Shown: positions 54,027 through 63,770, numbered from the stretch's first letter. The stretch is DNA of 64,000 nucleotides from Acinetobacter bereziniae LMG 1003 = CIP 70.12 (GCF_000368925.1 NZ_KB849755.1:124001-188000); one strand, 5' to 3'. A program made the numbers and translations. The notes: generated by a model from the letters alone, not told the origin.

Positions 54027-54953
54027 ATGAACATCCACTATACCTTATGTGGTTTCTTACTGATCTTGTTTTTCAGCCAACAAACAAAAGCAGCAACATT
54101 TACGCTTCCGCTTTGGACAAACACATCCATCACAACACAAAATCCAAATACAGTTATTAAACATGGTGCAGTCAGCCACATTAACTCCCCCTATCTCAAC
54201 GTATATACACCAAAATATAATAACCATGTTGCAGTTATGACGATCAGCGGTGGTGGATATGCCCGAGAAGAACTTGCCAAAGAAAGTACACCTACATCAG
54301 AGTTTCTACAACAACACGGTTTTACTGTTTTTGAATTGGTTTATCGATTGCCCAATCAGGATGCTAATGATACTCTTGCGCCCTTTCAAGATGGACAAAG
54401 AGCCATACGCATCATTCGGGCTCAAGCAGAACGATTTAATATTGATCCAGAAAAAATTGGTGTATTGGGATTTTCTGCTGGCGGACATTTAGCAGGTATG
54501 CTTGCTACCCAATGGTCACATCAATTTTCAACACTTCATGATTCAATCGATCAAGTCTCAGCTCAACCAAACTTTGTCGCTTTACTTTATCCTGTGATTA
54601 GTATGCAAGCCCCCTTAGATCATACGCATGCTTATAAAAGTTTAATGGGGAAAAATCATGATTCAGTGAAACAAGCATTTTTTTCAGTCAATTTACAGGT
54701 GAATCAACATACTCCTCCAATATTTTTAGCACATGCGCTTGATGATCGCATTGCACCTGTTCAACATAGTTTAGATATGCAAATCGCTTTAGATAAAAAC
54801 AAAATCCCTTATGAATTACATTTATTTAAAAATGGTGGACATGGCTGGGGTTTAGGAAAGGCAAATACAGAAACAACGCAATGGCCAACATTATTCTTAA
54901 CATGGCTGCAAAATATGAAGATTGTAGAAACAGATTATTCAAATAAAAAATAA
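54027..54953 (+). CDS. Secreted alpha/beta hydrolase (esterase/acetyl-xylan-esterase-like)
   Basis: 308 residues with a signal peptide (MNIHYTLCGFLLILFFSQQT) and an esterase of the BD-FAE/PNB type. The oxyanion segment is SGGGYAREE, the nucleophile Ser150 is in GVLGFSAGGHLAGM, the acid is in HALDDRIAPV, and the base His is in KNGGHGWGLG. Likely periplasmic or exported; the substrate is unknown. The stop codon lies inside a bidirectional terminator. Confidence 0.85.
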   Translation: MNIHYTLCGFLLILFFSQQTKAATFTLPLWTNTSITTQNPNTVIKHGAVSHINSPYLNVYTPKYNNHVAVMTISGGGYAREELAKESTPTSEFLQQHGFTVFELVYRLPNQDANDTLAPFQDGQRAIRIIRAQAERFNIDPEKIGVLGFSAGGHLAGMLATQWSHQFSTLHDSIDQVSAQPNFVALLYPVISMQAPLDHTHAYKSLMGKNHDSVKQAFFSVNLQVNQHTPPIFLAHALDDRIAPVQHSLDMQIALDKNKIPYELHLFKNGGHGWGLGKANTETTQWPTLFLTWLQNMKIVETDYSNKK

Positions 54954-54977
54954 CCCGCAATCAATGCGGGTTATTTT
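54947..54977. terminator. Bidirectional terminator between the esterase and clpA genes
   Basis: 13-bp stem AAAATAACCCGCA with TGCGGGTTATTTT and a 5-nt loop. It overlaps the esterase stop at 54951-54953. T-runs lie on both strands. Confidence 0.93.
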
Positions 54978-55008
54978 CTAAATCACTAAGGCTAAGCATC
55001 GTCCATCA

Positions 55009-57285
55009 TTATGCTGGTTCAGCAGTTTGGTCCTCAAAAACCTCAAGTGTTAAGCCAACAGCTTTGCCATTCTCTTTTTTCACAGACACTGCAACATTAC
55101 CGCCATGATCTGCTAGCTCACCGAAGAGGATCATTTCAGCAAGCGGTTTCTTCAGATGCTCTTGGATTAAACGTTGCATTGGACGTGCGCCCATCAAGCG
55201 ATCATAACCATTTTCAGCCATCCAATCACGTGCAGACTGATCAACTTCAAGTACAACTTTCTTGTCATCAAGCTGTGCTTGAAGCTCAGTTAAGAACTTA
55301 TCTACCACAGATTCAATCACGGTTGTAGGTAAAGCTTTAAACTGAATCACGCCATCTAAACGATTACGGAATTCTGGAGCAAATGCACGCTTCATTGCTT
55401 CCTGATTGTCATTACTGTTGTCTTGCTCTGTAAATCCAATACTGGTACGAGAAATACTTTCAGCTCCAATATTGGTGGTAAGCACAATAATCACATTGCG
55501 GAAATCAGACTTACGCCCATTATTATCAGTTAACGCCCCATGATCCATGACTTGTAATAACAAATTGAATACATCTGGATGCGCTTTTTCAATTTCATCC
55601 AATAACAATACGCAATGCGGATTTTTATGGATGGCATCCGTCAGCAAACCACCTTGATCATAACCCACATAACCAGGAGGCGCACCGATCAATCGAGATA
55701 CCGCATGACGTTCCATATATTCAGACATGTCGAAACGCACAAGTTCAACACCCAGTAATTTTGCCAATTGTTTGGTGACTTCGGTTTTACCCACACCTGT
55801 AGGACCAGCAAACACAAAACTACCGACTGGTTTATCTGGTGCTTTTAAACCAGCACGTGACAATTTAATCGCAGATGCTAATGCACTAATCGCTTCATCT
55901 TGACCAAATACAACACGCTTAAGATCACGCTCCAAATATTCCAATACAGATTTATCATCTTTAGAAACAGTTTTAGGCGGGATACGTGCAATCTTAGAAA
56001 TAATATCTTCGATATTTTCAACCGTGATCAATGTATCATCTTGTTCTGCTTTCAAACGGCGTTGCGCACCTGCTTCATCAATCACATCAATTGCTTTGTC
56101 AGGTAAGAAACGATCATTGATAAATTTAGCAGAAAGCTCAACCGCTGACACTAAAGCTGAATCTTCATATTTGACATGATGAAAATCTTCAAATTTGCTT
56201 TTCAACCCACGTAAAATATCGATTGTCTCTGAGATAGATGGCTCATTTACATCAATTTTTTGGAAACGACGTGATAAAGCATGATCTTTTTCAAAAACTT
56301 GACGATATTCTTGGAAAGTCGTTGAACCAATGCAACGTAAAGTCCCATTTGCCAATGCAGGTTTGATCAAATTGGATGCATCCATCGTGCTGCCCATACT
56401 TGAGCCAGCGCCAATAATCATATGTATTTCGTCAATAAACAAAATCGCATCTGGTTTCTTTTTCAAAGCGTTCAGTAGTTGTTTTAAACGTTTCTCAAAG
56501 TCACCACGATATTTAGTACCTGCAACTAAAGCCCCTATGTCTAGACTAAACACTTCAGCATTGGCAAGTGGTTTAGGCGCTTTACCATTCACGATTAACC
56601 AAGCAAGACCTTCAGCAATTGAAGTTTTACCCACACCAGGGTCACCCACCAATAAAGGGTTATTTTTTCGACGACGGCAGAGAATTTGAGCAGCGCGCTC
56701 AATTTCTTTCTCACGACCAATCAAAGGATCAGTTTTGCCTTTTTGCGCTTCAATATTCAAATTTAAGGTATATAGCTCAAGTGGACCTGCATTTGCTGAA
56801 GCGCTTGATTCACCTTCAAGATCATCAGATTCTTCTTCAACCTGAATCTCTTCTTTACGCGCACCATGCGATAAATATTGAGTCAGCGTTAAACGATTGA
56901 TTTGATGACGTTTGAGCAAATACACAGCAAAAGAGTCACGTTCAGAGTACATTGCAACCAAAACATCCGCACCTTCTACAGTACGATCACCACCACTCGA
57001 TTGAACATGGAAAATTGCACGTTGCAATATACGATCAAAACTTTCAGTTGGATGAGGGGCTTGGTCGTTGTTTTCTCCGAGTTTAGGCGTATGTTGCTCA
57101 ACATACTCCTCTAATTCTTTACGCAAACTGATAATTTCAGCACCACATGCTTTTAAAGCATTTACCGCTGAGTCGTTATCGAGTAAAGCTAATAATAAAT
57201 GTTCAACCGTAAGAAACTCATGTCTCTTTTGACGAGCCATGCTAACAGCCAAACGGAGTGAAACTTCTAATTGACGACTGAGCAT
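55009..57285 (-). CDS. clpA: ATP-dependent Clp protease ATP-binding subunit ClpA
   Basis: Hsp100 unfoldase that feeds substrates to ClpP. It has 758 residues. The N-terminal repeat domain has LSRQLEVSLRLAVSMARQKR. AAA-1 carries VGDPGVGKTSIAEGLAW and LFIDEIHMIIGAG, and AAA-2 carries FAGPTGVGKTEVTKQLAKL and LLLDEIEKAHPDVFN. It starts behind AGGGGG and 9 bp after clpS. Confidence 0.97.
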   Translation of the reverse strand: MLSRQLEVSLRLAVSMARQKRHEFLTVEHLLLALLDNDSAVNALKACGAEIISLRKELEEYVEQHTPKLGENNDQAPHPTESFDRILQRAIFHVQSSGGDRTVEGADVLVAMYSERDSFAVYLLKRHQINRLTLTQYLSHGARKEEIQVEEESDDLEGESSASANAGPLELYTLNLNIEAQKGKTDPLIGREKEIERAAQILCRRRKNNPLLVGDPGVGKTSIAEGLAWLIVNGKAPKPLANAEVFSLDIGALVAGTKYRGDFEKRLKQLLNALKKKPDAILFIDEIHMIIGAGSSMGSTMDASNLIKPALANGTLRCIGSTTFQEYRQVFEKDHALSRRFQKIDVNEPSISETIDILRGLKSKFEDFHHVKYEDSALVSAVELSAKFINDRFLPDKAIDVIDEAGAQRRLKAEQDDTLITVENIEDIISKIARIPPKTVSKDDKSVLEYLERDLKRVVFGQDEAISALASAIKLSRAGLKAPDKPVGSFVFAGPTGVGKTEVTKQLAKLLGVELVRFDMSEYMERHAVSRLIGAPPGYVGYDQGGLLTDAIHKNPHCVLLLDEIEKAHPDVFNLLLQVMDHGALTDNNGRKSDFRNVIIVLTTNIGAESISRTSIGFTEQDNSNDNQEAMKRAFAPEFRNRLDGVIQFKALPTTVIESVVDKFLTELQAQLDDKKVVLEVDQSARDWMAENGYDRLMGARPMQRLIQEHLKKPLAEMILFGELADHGGNVAVSVKKENGKAVGLTLEVFEDQTAEPA

Positions 57286-57294
57286 GAAACCCCC

Positions 57295-57711
57295 TTATTC
57301 TTTTGGCTCAATCTGACAAAGTAATGGATGACCTTGAGATCGAGCGTAGTTATTTACTTGGTTGGCTTTTGTTTCCGCAATATCTCTCGGATATACGCCA
57401 GCTTCACCTTTGCCTTCATAATGTACTGTTAACATTACTTGAGTGGCTTGGTCAAGATTCAAAGCAAAGTATTGTTGTAAAATTTCAATAACAAAGTCCA
57501 TTGGCGTATAGTCATCGTTTAGTAAAATGACTGAATACATCGGTGGTCTTTTTACTTCAGGGGGAGCTGTTTGGACAGCAACATCCCCCTGTTCGTGATG
57601 AGGATCTTCAGATTGGCTTGCACGAATATTCAAATGCCAATCTACATATCCTGAATCACGGAACGATGATTTCACTTCATTTAAACTCATTTGACGCTTA
57701 TTAGTTCGCAT
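57295..57711 (-). CDS. clpS: ClpS adaptor for ClpAP
   Basis: N-end-rule adaptor that binds ClpA. It has 138 residues from the ATG at 57711; the ORF begins with TTG three codons upstream. The conserved core is MYSVILLNDDYTPMDFVIEI, VMLTVHYEGKGEAGVYPRDI and the C-terminal ETKANQVNNYARSQGHPLLC. It is directly upstream of clpA, the standard pair. The N-terminal ~50 residues are variable. Confidence 0.95.
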   Translation of the reverse strand: MRTNKRQMSLNEVKSSFRDSGYVDWHLNIRASQSEDPHHEQGDVAVQTAPPEVKRPPMYSVILLNDDYTPMDFVIEILQQYFALNLDQATQVMLTVHYEGKGEAGVYPRDIAETKANQVNNYARSQGHPLLCQIEPKE

Positions 57712-57732
57712 ATTTTCCAAAATACTTATGAT

Positions 57733-58476
57733 TTATTGAGAATTAGCTTCTGCTTGAGGTACCTCAGCAGCAAATGCGGCTGCACTGTCCACAGCCTTTC
57801 CGCGTGACCAACTGAATCGCTTAATGACTGGCGTAGCACCATTTAAACGCACTTCGATAAATTGTGGGTTGAAACCTTTCGGCATCGTCCAGCGACCTGT
57901 TAAACGCTCATAATCCGTAAAATTGTAGTTCGCATCACTCATTGGCACAGTCAACACTTCTGTACCACTAATTAAGCGAATTTCCACTGTACCTGTTGCA
58001 CGTCTTGGACTCACTTGAATCAGATCAAGTTGATATTCATAAGCATTTTCAGGCAAAGGTTTAACCGCGAGATTTTGAATCGTTAAACTTAAACCACCGC
58101 GTTGTTTTAACACTTCACGGTAAATTGCACTCATCACATCGACTTGTGATTTTTCTGCATTGGCTTTATTCAATGCTTCTAATAAATCATTGGCATTAGA
58201 AACAGCCACATCACGTTCTTGTACAGTTGCATTTAAGTTTTTATTTAACGTAGCCAGTGTCGTTTTTTGTTGTTTAACCACTTCTACCAATTGTTCTGCG
58301 TCTGCATCAAAACCAACAACCGTCAGTCCTTGGCGGTGTCCAACTGTATAGCCTAAAAGTACACTACCCGCACATAATACGACACCCCCGATCACCAACG
58401 GCATATTGCCTTTTAGAAAAGGTTTTTTTGGTGTTTGAGCTGGTTGTGACGCGGTATTTGTTTCTGTGTTCTGCAT
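57733..58476 (-). CDS. Inner-membrane protein with coiled coil, DUF6776-like
   Basis: 247 residues from the ATG at 58476, spaced six bases from AGAG. An ATG two codons upstream is an alternative. One hydrophobic helix (MPLVIGGVVLCAGSVLLGYT) is at about residues 25-45. A coiled coil of about 60 residues and a beta-rich periplasmic C-terminal domain follow. It recalls DUF6776, an unassigned family, from memory. It lies between argC and clpS with a hairpin on its upstream side. Confidence 0.7.
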   Translation of the reverse strand: MQNTETNTASQPAQTPKKPFLKGNMPLVIGGVVLCAGSVLLGYTVGHRQGLTVVGFDADAEQLVEVVKQQKTTLATLNKNLNATVQERDVAVSNANDLLEALNKANAEKSQVDVMSAIYREVLKQRGGLSLTIQNLAVKPLPENAYEYQLDLIQVSPRRATGTVEIRLISGTEVLTVPMSDANYNFTDYERLTGRWTMPKGFNPQFIEVRLNGATPVIKRFSWSRGKAVDSAAAFAAEVPQAEANSQ

Positions 58477-58506
58477 CGTCATCTCTAAAGTATTGATCGC
58501 ATCAAA

Positions 58507-58538
58507 ACACACATTTAACCGCAAAGTTAAATGTGTGT
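58507..58538 (-). terminator. Terminator-like hairpin downstream of argC
   Basis: 13-bp perfect stem ACACACATTTAAC with GTTAAATGTGTGT and a 6-nt loop, 18 bp after the argC stop on the minus strand, followed by a short T-run. Confidence 0.8.
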
Positions 58539-58556
58539 GAAGTTATAAAGCGTTTT

Positions 58557-59606
58557 TTATGGTAATAATCCGATACCTTGTAAACCAGCATCTTCAGCAA
58601 AACCAAACATTAAGTTCATATTCTGTACTGCCTGACCTGCAGCCCCTTTAACTAAATTATCTTGCACCGATAATACAATCAACTTTTTCGGTTGAGGTTT
58701 GTACAACGCAATTCTTAATTGGTTTGCACCACGTACTGAACGTGTTTCTGGTGAACTGTTGGCTGGCATTACATCGACAAAGGCTTCATCAGCATAAAAC
58801 TGCTCATAAAGTGTTTGTAAATCAGCCTGCTCACCTTCATCAGTCAGATCAATATAAATTGTACTGAGCATACCACGAATCATCGGCACCAGATGAGGTA
58901 CAAAGAGGATGTGATCAAATACACCTTGTTGACCTGAAATATTTTCAAGTGCTTCGACAATCTCCGGATGATGTCGATGCCCTGCAACCCCATAAGCCTT
59001 GAAGTTATCGGCATTTTCAGAATAGATCATGCCTAGACTGGCTTTACGTCCCGCACCAGAAACACCTGATTTTGCATCAATAATAATACTTTCAGGTTTA
59101 ACCAATGTTGCAGCTTGTTTGAACAAAGGCGCTAAACCCAGTTGTACAGTTGTAGGATAACAACCCGGATTCCCAACCACTTTGGCTTGTTTAATTTGTT
59201 CACGATTAAGCTCAGACAAACCGTATACTGAATCTTTTAAAATGTCGGGGCAAGCATGCTGCATACCGTACCATTTTTCAAATTGAGCTAAATTCTGCAA
59301 ACGAAAATCAGCTGCTAAATCAATAACTTTGGTGTTTGATGCTAATAGCTCTTTGGCATGTTGCATTGCAACACCATGCGGCGTCGCGAAAAATACTACA
59401 TCACATTTTTTTAGTTCATCAATTTTTAAATCTGAATAGTGAAGTGTCGTATGTCCACGTAAACTAGGAAACATATCATCTACTCGACGACCATCTTCAG
59501 TACGCGATGTCAGTACATTCACTTGAACATTTGGATGTCGCAGTAAAAGACGCAACAATTCAACGCCTGTATAACCCGTTCCACCGACAATACCCACTGA
59601 AATCAC
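58557..59606 (-). CDS. argC: N-acetyl-gamma-glutamyl-phosphate reductase
   Basis: Arginine-biosynthesis reductase of 349 residues. The NADP-binding GIVGGTGYTGVELLRLLLRH is at the start. The catalytic cysteine is in GNPGCYPTTVQLGL near residue 149. GVSGAGRKASLG and GVAGHRHHPEIVEAL follow. The start is a GTG with a CGAGGT ribosome binding site. It is a single transcript, ending at the hairpin. Confidence 0.97.
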   Translation of the reverse strand: MISVGIVGGTGYTGVELLRLLLRHPNVQVNVLTSRTEDGRRVDDMFPSLRGHTTLHYSDLKIDELKKCDVVFFATPHGVAMQHAKELLASNTKVIDLAADFRLQNLAQFEKWYGMQHACPDILKDSVYGLSELNREQIKQAKVVGNPGCYPTTVQLGLAPLFKQAATLVKPESIIIDAKSGVSGAGRKASLGMIYSENADNFKAYGVAGHRHHPEIVEALENISGQQGVFDHILFVPHLVPMIRGMLSTIYIDLTDEGEQADLQTLYEQFYADEAFVDVMPANSSPETRSVRGANQLRIALYKPQPKKLIVLSVQDNLVKGAAGQAVQNMNLMFGFAEDAGLQGIGLLP

Positions 59607-59746
59607 GTTTTTTACCTCGATTTAAAAGTATCCATTCTGTTGGACAGTAGTATGACAGGAAGTTTATGCTTTCTAAACTGTTTTACTTGGTTTTTATCAT
59701 TTTTAATATCATTGCAAATCTTAATTTCTAACTATCCGTGCATTCA

Positions 59747-60886
59747 TTAGCCCTGGATAATACAATTACGACCAGCACGTTTGGCGGCATATAAGCATTT
59801 ATCTGCAGATTCTATACCGAGTGCTAAATTTCGATACTGTAACTGAACCAGCCCGAAACTGGCTGTTAATAAGATACTTTTAGAAGAAAAAACCTCGTTT
59901 TCAATACTTATACGTATTTTCTCAGCAATTTTATAAGCAAGTTCAGCATCGGCAGCCTGTAATAAAACAATGAATTCTTCTCCTCCAAAACGCCCGACCA
60001 AGTCTTCTTCTCCGACATTTTGACTGACCAAATCACTAACTCTCTGTAAAATTTGATCACCAATCAAATGCCCGTGGGTGTCATTAATTTTTTTAAAATG
60101 ATCAACATCACACATCAATACAAAATATTGTGTTTGAGAAAAATCAATTAAGCTTGTTTTTGCAGCATCATAGAACCCACGGCGATTAAGCAAATGTGTC
60201 AGTGGATCTCTTGAACGATCATCATTCAATTTTAAAATGATATCCCGAACCAGTGTTCCAACAACAATAATCGCAAACCATAAGCTCAACAGAATACTTG
60301 CAGCTAACATCATGAGCCACCAAGCAGAATCTACAAGCATATTCGATTGAATATTTTGCAGACAAAAGTAAACAATAACGCTACGGGAAAAAGTATATAA
60401 AACAATGAAAAGATAAGAATAATCTACTAATTTATTAAGCCAGTCACGATGTTGATAATCTTTAAAAAGTGAGGGCAAAACCAAAGACTCAATCGTCGCA
60501 ATGGCTAGATTTAAAATCAGCATTCTAATCCAAAGCTGTTCATCAATATATGAAAAGTAAATCATGAACGGCAGTGTTAAAGCAATTAAAGCAAATGCCA
60601 ATAGATTGTGAGCGTTTCCATCTTTGCGTAATGCCATGGCATAAGCACTTGCCCAAGCTCCGAGTAAATAGAAACAGCCTAAAAGTGGTGCTGTTAATGT
60701 CAACTGTTGGTTGGTCATAAAGCTTTGTGAAGCCAAAGAAAATGACGGCACAATATAACCAATCCCCAACCAAAATAAATATGTAGGTGCTTTAAAAAAG
60801 AAGTGACAAATCAGAAGTAAACTACCCATTAATATCAGGCAGATGGGTACAATTAAAATAAAGTAATGAGTATCTGCAAAATTCAC
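59747..60886 (-). CDS. Membrane-bound diguanylate cyclase (GGEEF domain)
   Basis: 379 residues from a GTG start. The ORF extends to a TTG at 60934, but NFADTHYFILIVPICLIL looks like the natural N-terminus. About seven hydrophobic helices precede a GGDEF domain starting near residue 220 (DPLTHLLNRRGFYDAAKTSL). The active site reads RFGGEEFIVLLQ. The inhibitory I-site (RxxD) is degenerate: the Arg position holds Gly (GEEDLVGRF). It probably makes c-di-GMP without typical product inhibition. Confidence 0.88.
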   Translation of the reverse strand: MNFADTHYFILIVPICLILMGSLLLICHFFFKAPTYLFWLGIGYIVPSFSLASQSFMTNQQLTLTAPLLGCFYLLGAWASAYAMALRKDGNAHNLLAFALIALTLPFMIYFSYIDEQLWIRMLILNLAIATIESLVLPSLFKDYQHRDWLNKLVDYSYLFIVLYTFSRSVIVYFCLQNIQSNMLVDSAWWLMMLAASILLSLWFAIIVVGTLVRDIILKLNDDRSRDPLTHLLNRRGFYDAAKTSLIDFSQTQYFVLMCDVDHFKKINDTHGHLIGDQILQRVSDLVSQNVGEEDLVGRFGGEEFIVLLQAADAELAYKIAEKIRISIENEVFSSKSILLTASFGLVQLQYRNLALGIESADKCLYAAKRAGRNCIIQG

Positions 60887-61280
60887 GTCTGATATCTTTA
60901 TGATAAGAAATAGGAAATATCGGAAAGTCGACAAGTTTAGAGTATTTTTTTATACACGCCCAATTAATGCTTAAAAATAGTCATATTATTTTGTAATTTG
61001 ATTTGTTTTTAAGAGTTTCATTTACTTCATGTGATGAAAACCTAAATTTTATACTCTTTTTATCGCGCCTTTGATTCAATCCTATCCTATTCTAATCAGA
61101 CAACTCATCTATTTTATATCATCAGCTATATTCAAAAACCATTAGAAGTTGCTTATCCACGCGAGGAACAAAGCTCAGCTTCACTCACTATTGATTTAAA
61201 GCTTCTTGTATTCCTCAATAAATTCAGAGAGAATAAATTAGAGCAATTACTCTAATTATTAACAATAGGAATAACTTGTT
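60887..61280. other. Intergenic region with an inverted repeat before the HD-domain gene
   Basis: AT-rich with no credible ORF. It contains AATTAGAG (61236-61243) and CTCTAATT (61250-61257), an 8-bp inverted repeat with a 6-bp spacer, 23 bp before the HD gene's ATG. It could be an operator or an mRNA hairpin. Divergent promoters for the diguanylate cyclase and HD genes are expected here. Confidence 0.4.
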
Positions 61281-62033
61281 ATGATCGGATCCCGAAAATG
61301 GATGGAAATCAACCAAGGAAGTCTAAGCTTTAAAGAAAAAATCAACCTGCTCAAACAGACTTTACTTCCAACCACGTATAAGTACGCCAAAACCTTTATA
61401 CAATCTCATGTTAATCATACTCATTTTGCATTACACGATGTTCAAATCCCTGATACACCTATGGTTAAAGAGGCAATGGCTGAGCTAGAAAACACACAAG
61501 ATCGAGTAATTTTCCACCATTCCTGGCGTAGCTTTTTTTGGGGAGTCGGGATAGCACATAGCAAAGACTGGCAATTTGACCAAGAGAGTTTTGTCATTGC
61601 CTGCTTAATGCACGATTTAGGTTTAGTTGAGCATTTGGATCAATATTCTTGTAACTGCTTTACTTATGAGAGCGCCTTACGTTCGGAAAATTTATGTCTA
61701 AAACACCAGTATGATGCATCAAGAACAAAGATTATTTCTGAAGCTATTTGTCTACATATGAATGGGTATTTAGATGAATCTAATCAAGATTTACCAATAG
61801 AGGCTCTCATGCTACAACAAGCGACTTCATGCGATGTGATTGGTACTGATTATGCACGATTCTCAAAAACATATGCTGAAGATGTGTTGATACAGCATCC
61901 TCGAACTCAATTTAATTCGCATTTCAAAAAACTTTTACATAAGGAATCGCTTAATCATCCTCAATCCCGCACAGCTTTAGTTTCTAGATTAGGATTGCCC
62001 TATATGATTCAGCTCAATATTTTTAAGGAATAA
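61281..62033 (+). CDS. HD-domain hydrolase, cyanamide-hydratase-like
   Basis: 250 residues. An HD metal-binding core is visible: FHHSWRSFFWG with His80 near the start, CLMHDLGLVEH with His111-Asp112, EAICLHMNG, and the final Asp in ATSCDVIG. The HSWRSFFWG motif is the type seen in Ddi2/Ddi3-like cyanamide hydratases and related proteins. The substrate here is unknown. It is only 4 bp ahead of the alpha/beta hydrolase, so the two form an operon. Confidence 0.8.
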   Translation: MIGSRKWMEINQGSLSFKEKINLLKQTLLPTTYKYAKTFIQSHVNHTHFALHDVQIPDTPMVKEAMAELENTQDRVIFHHSWRSFFWGVGIAHSKDWQFDQESFVIACLMHDLGLVEHLDQYSCNCFTYESALRSENLCLKHQYDASRTKIISEAICLHMNGYLDESNQDLPIEALMLQQATSCDVIGTDYARFSKTYAEDVLIQHPRTQFNSHFKKLLHKESLNHPQSRTALVSRLGLPYMIQLNIFKE

Positions 62034-62037
62034 TCCA

Positions 62038-62859
62038 ATGTTGAATAACACCTTAACCAAAAAAACGATATATTTTCAACAACATCCTATCCTTGTTGAG
62101 CTTTATTTTCACCCACAAAATAAACATACAATTATTATATTGGCTGCTTTAGGGGTGGCTATAAATAAATACGAAAAGTTAATTTCTTTACTCACAAATC
62201 ATGGTTTTAATCTCGTTGTTGCAGATTATCCATATTGTGGACGTAACACACCTCATGTATCTGCTCAAATTGACTATGGTTATGCCGATCTTATTCGTGA
62301 TTTTATTCCACAACTTGAACAGGTTGCCTTAGACGCAAATCTTCAATCACCTATTTTATTGGGTCATAGTTTAGGTGGGCATTTGGCGACCTTGTATGCC
62401 CAAAGCCATGACAATACAGTTATTGGTATAGCAACAGGCAATATCGGGCTAAAAAACTGGGACTTAAAAGGCAAAATTAATATCTTAAAAGCGGTTAGTG
62501 TTATCAATGCCATGATTTTAAAAGATGGTTATTTTGCTGGGTATAAAATTGCCTTTGGCAATCGAGAAGCCAAATCTTTAATGCGAGATTGGTCAAAAGT
62601 TGTCTTTACAGGAAATTATAAACACATCATCACTCAGCAAAAGATTGTTGAAAATGCAGCCTTATTTATTGCTTTAAAGGATGATGACTTTGCACCAATG
62701 TCATCGATGTTGGGTTTAAGCCATTATTTCAAACAGCCAATTGTTGAAATTTTAGATCTCACCCAAACCATCAAAGGAAATCAACATAGTGCTTGGATTA
62801 AGCAACCCGAACAAATAGTCAATAAAATTAAACAATGGGTGAATAGGACTACTTTATAA
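62038..62859 (+). CDS. Alpha/beta-fold hydrolase
   Basis: 273 residues with the serine-hydrolase nucleophile Ser111 in LLGHSLGGHLATLY. IIILAALGVAINKYEK near the N-terminus is the oxyanion-loop region, VADYPYCGRNTPH follows, an acid is possible in LKDDDFAPMSS, and a late histidine in KGNQHSAWIKQ. No signal peptide. It is coupled to the HD-domain gene. The 3' end overlaps the converging acetyltransferase by 11 bp. Substrate unknown. Confidence 0.82.
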   Translation: MLNNTLTKKTIYFQQHPILVELYFHPQNKHTIIILAALGVAINKYEKLISLLTNHGFNLVVADYPYCGRNTPHVSAQIDYGYADLIRDFIPQLEQVALDANLQSPILLGHSLGGHLATLYAQSHDNTVIGIATGNIGLKNWDLKGKINILKAVSVINAMILKDGYFAGYKIAFGNREAKSLMRDWSKVVFTGNYKHIITQQKIVENAALFIALKDDDFAPMSSMLGLSHYFKQPIVEILDLTQTIKGNQHSAWIKQPEQIVNKIKQWVNRTTL

Positions 62860-63280
62860 TTTTTTCTTTAGACATCAATACATAAGCACCATCATCACTT
62901 TCACCTGTACTGACTGCTTTCCAAGCATGGTGTTTATAAAAAGCCAGCGCAGTTTTATTCTCAGATAAACATTTGAGATAGCCTGTGTCATTAAACAGTT
63001 TTTCTGACGACGCTAACAAAGTGTTGCCTACACCTTGATTTTGTAAACTTGGTGTAACAAAGAGATGGTGTAAAAAATTATCTTGAAGATAAATAGAAGC
63101 AAAGCCCAAATATTGTTGATTATTTTCAGCAACGAGAACAATTTCATTTTGCGTAGATACCTCAAAATCTCCAAGTTGCCATTTCGAAGAATCCAGCCAT
63201 GACCAACTCTTCTTTCGACTCTCTAAAAAAAGTTCACTCAATGGCAGCATATCTTTCGGTTGAAAATATCGGATCTTCAT
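62849..63280 (-). CDS. GNAT-family N-acetyltransferase
   Basis: 143 residues from the ATG at 63280, five bases after GGAA. Several in-frame starts lie within six codons upstream. The acetyl-CoA-binding region is HHLFVTPSLQNQGVGNTLLA, and the C-terminal strand reads ENKTALAFYKHHAWKAVS. The substrate is unknown. It converges with the alpha/beta hydrolase gene, with an 11-bp overlap. Confidence 0.85.
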   Translation of the reverse strand: MKIRYFQPKDMLPLSELFLESRKKSWSWLDSSKWQLGDFEVSTQNEIVLVAENNQQYLGFASIYLQDNFLHHLFVTPSLQNQGVGNTLLASSEKLFNDTGYLKCLSENKTALAFYKHHAWKAVSTGESDDGAYVLMSKEKIIK

Positions 63281-63325
63281 CATCGTTCCGCGCATCTTTT
63301 TTATGGCATTTCATTCTTTATCAAG

Positions 63326-63739
63326 TTAAATTGGTCTTTCCCCAAGCACCTCAACAATACGCAATAAATAGCCATCTGGATCTTGGACTAAAAATTGTCT
63401 TTGACCATGCTCTACATCATCTGCACGATACCAGCATTCTTCCAACTCACTGAACAGTGACCATTGAGCCAAAGTTAAACGACTTAAAATCTCATCAAGC
63501 TGTTCAACTTCGATTTGAAAGTTTATCCCTCGTCCCAATGGATAATCTAACTCTGCAGTAAGCCATTGCCCTTCCTGTTGTTGTTCCAGCATAAACTGTA
63601 CACCATCCAGATCAAGGTAGATAAATTGTTCTTCTTTTCGCTGATACATGACAGTAAAGCCCAAAAGTTCCACCCAAAATTGATAACTTTTATGCAAATC
63701 TTTTACGATTAGTTCTGGGGCCAATTTGTTCCATTGCAT
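63326..63739 (-). CDS. VOC-family (bleomycin-resistance/glyoxalase-like) protein
   Basis: 137 residues of the vicinal-oxygen-chelate fold. LAPELIVKDLHKSYQFWVEL begins the first beta-alpha-beta-beta-beta unit. FLVQDPDGYLLRIVEVLGE closes the second, with the conserved DPDGYLLR pattern. Such proteins bind metals or bulky drugs. A role in bleomycin binding cannot be claimed. A second VOC gene lies 31 bp away on the same strand. Confidence 0.85.
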   Translation of the reverse strand: MQWNKLAPELIVKDLHKSYQFWVELLGFTVMYQRKEEQFIYLDLDGVQFMLEQQQEGQWLTAELDYPLGRGINFQIEVEQLDEILSRLTLAQWSLFSELEECWYRADDVEHGQRQFLVQDPDGYLLRIVEVLGERPI

Positions 63740-63770
63740 TGAACACCTATCCTATTATCATTTTATAAAT

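Noticed and set aside
55900..57114. Plus-strand ORFs of 60-120 codons inside clpA
   Set aside because: Antisense shadows of clpA without start signals or family resemblance.
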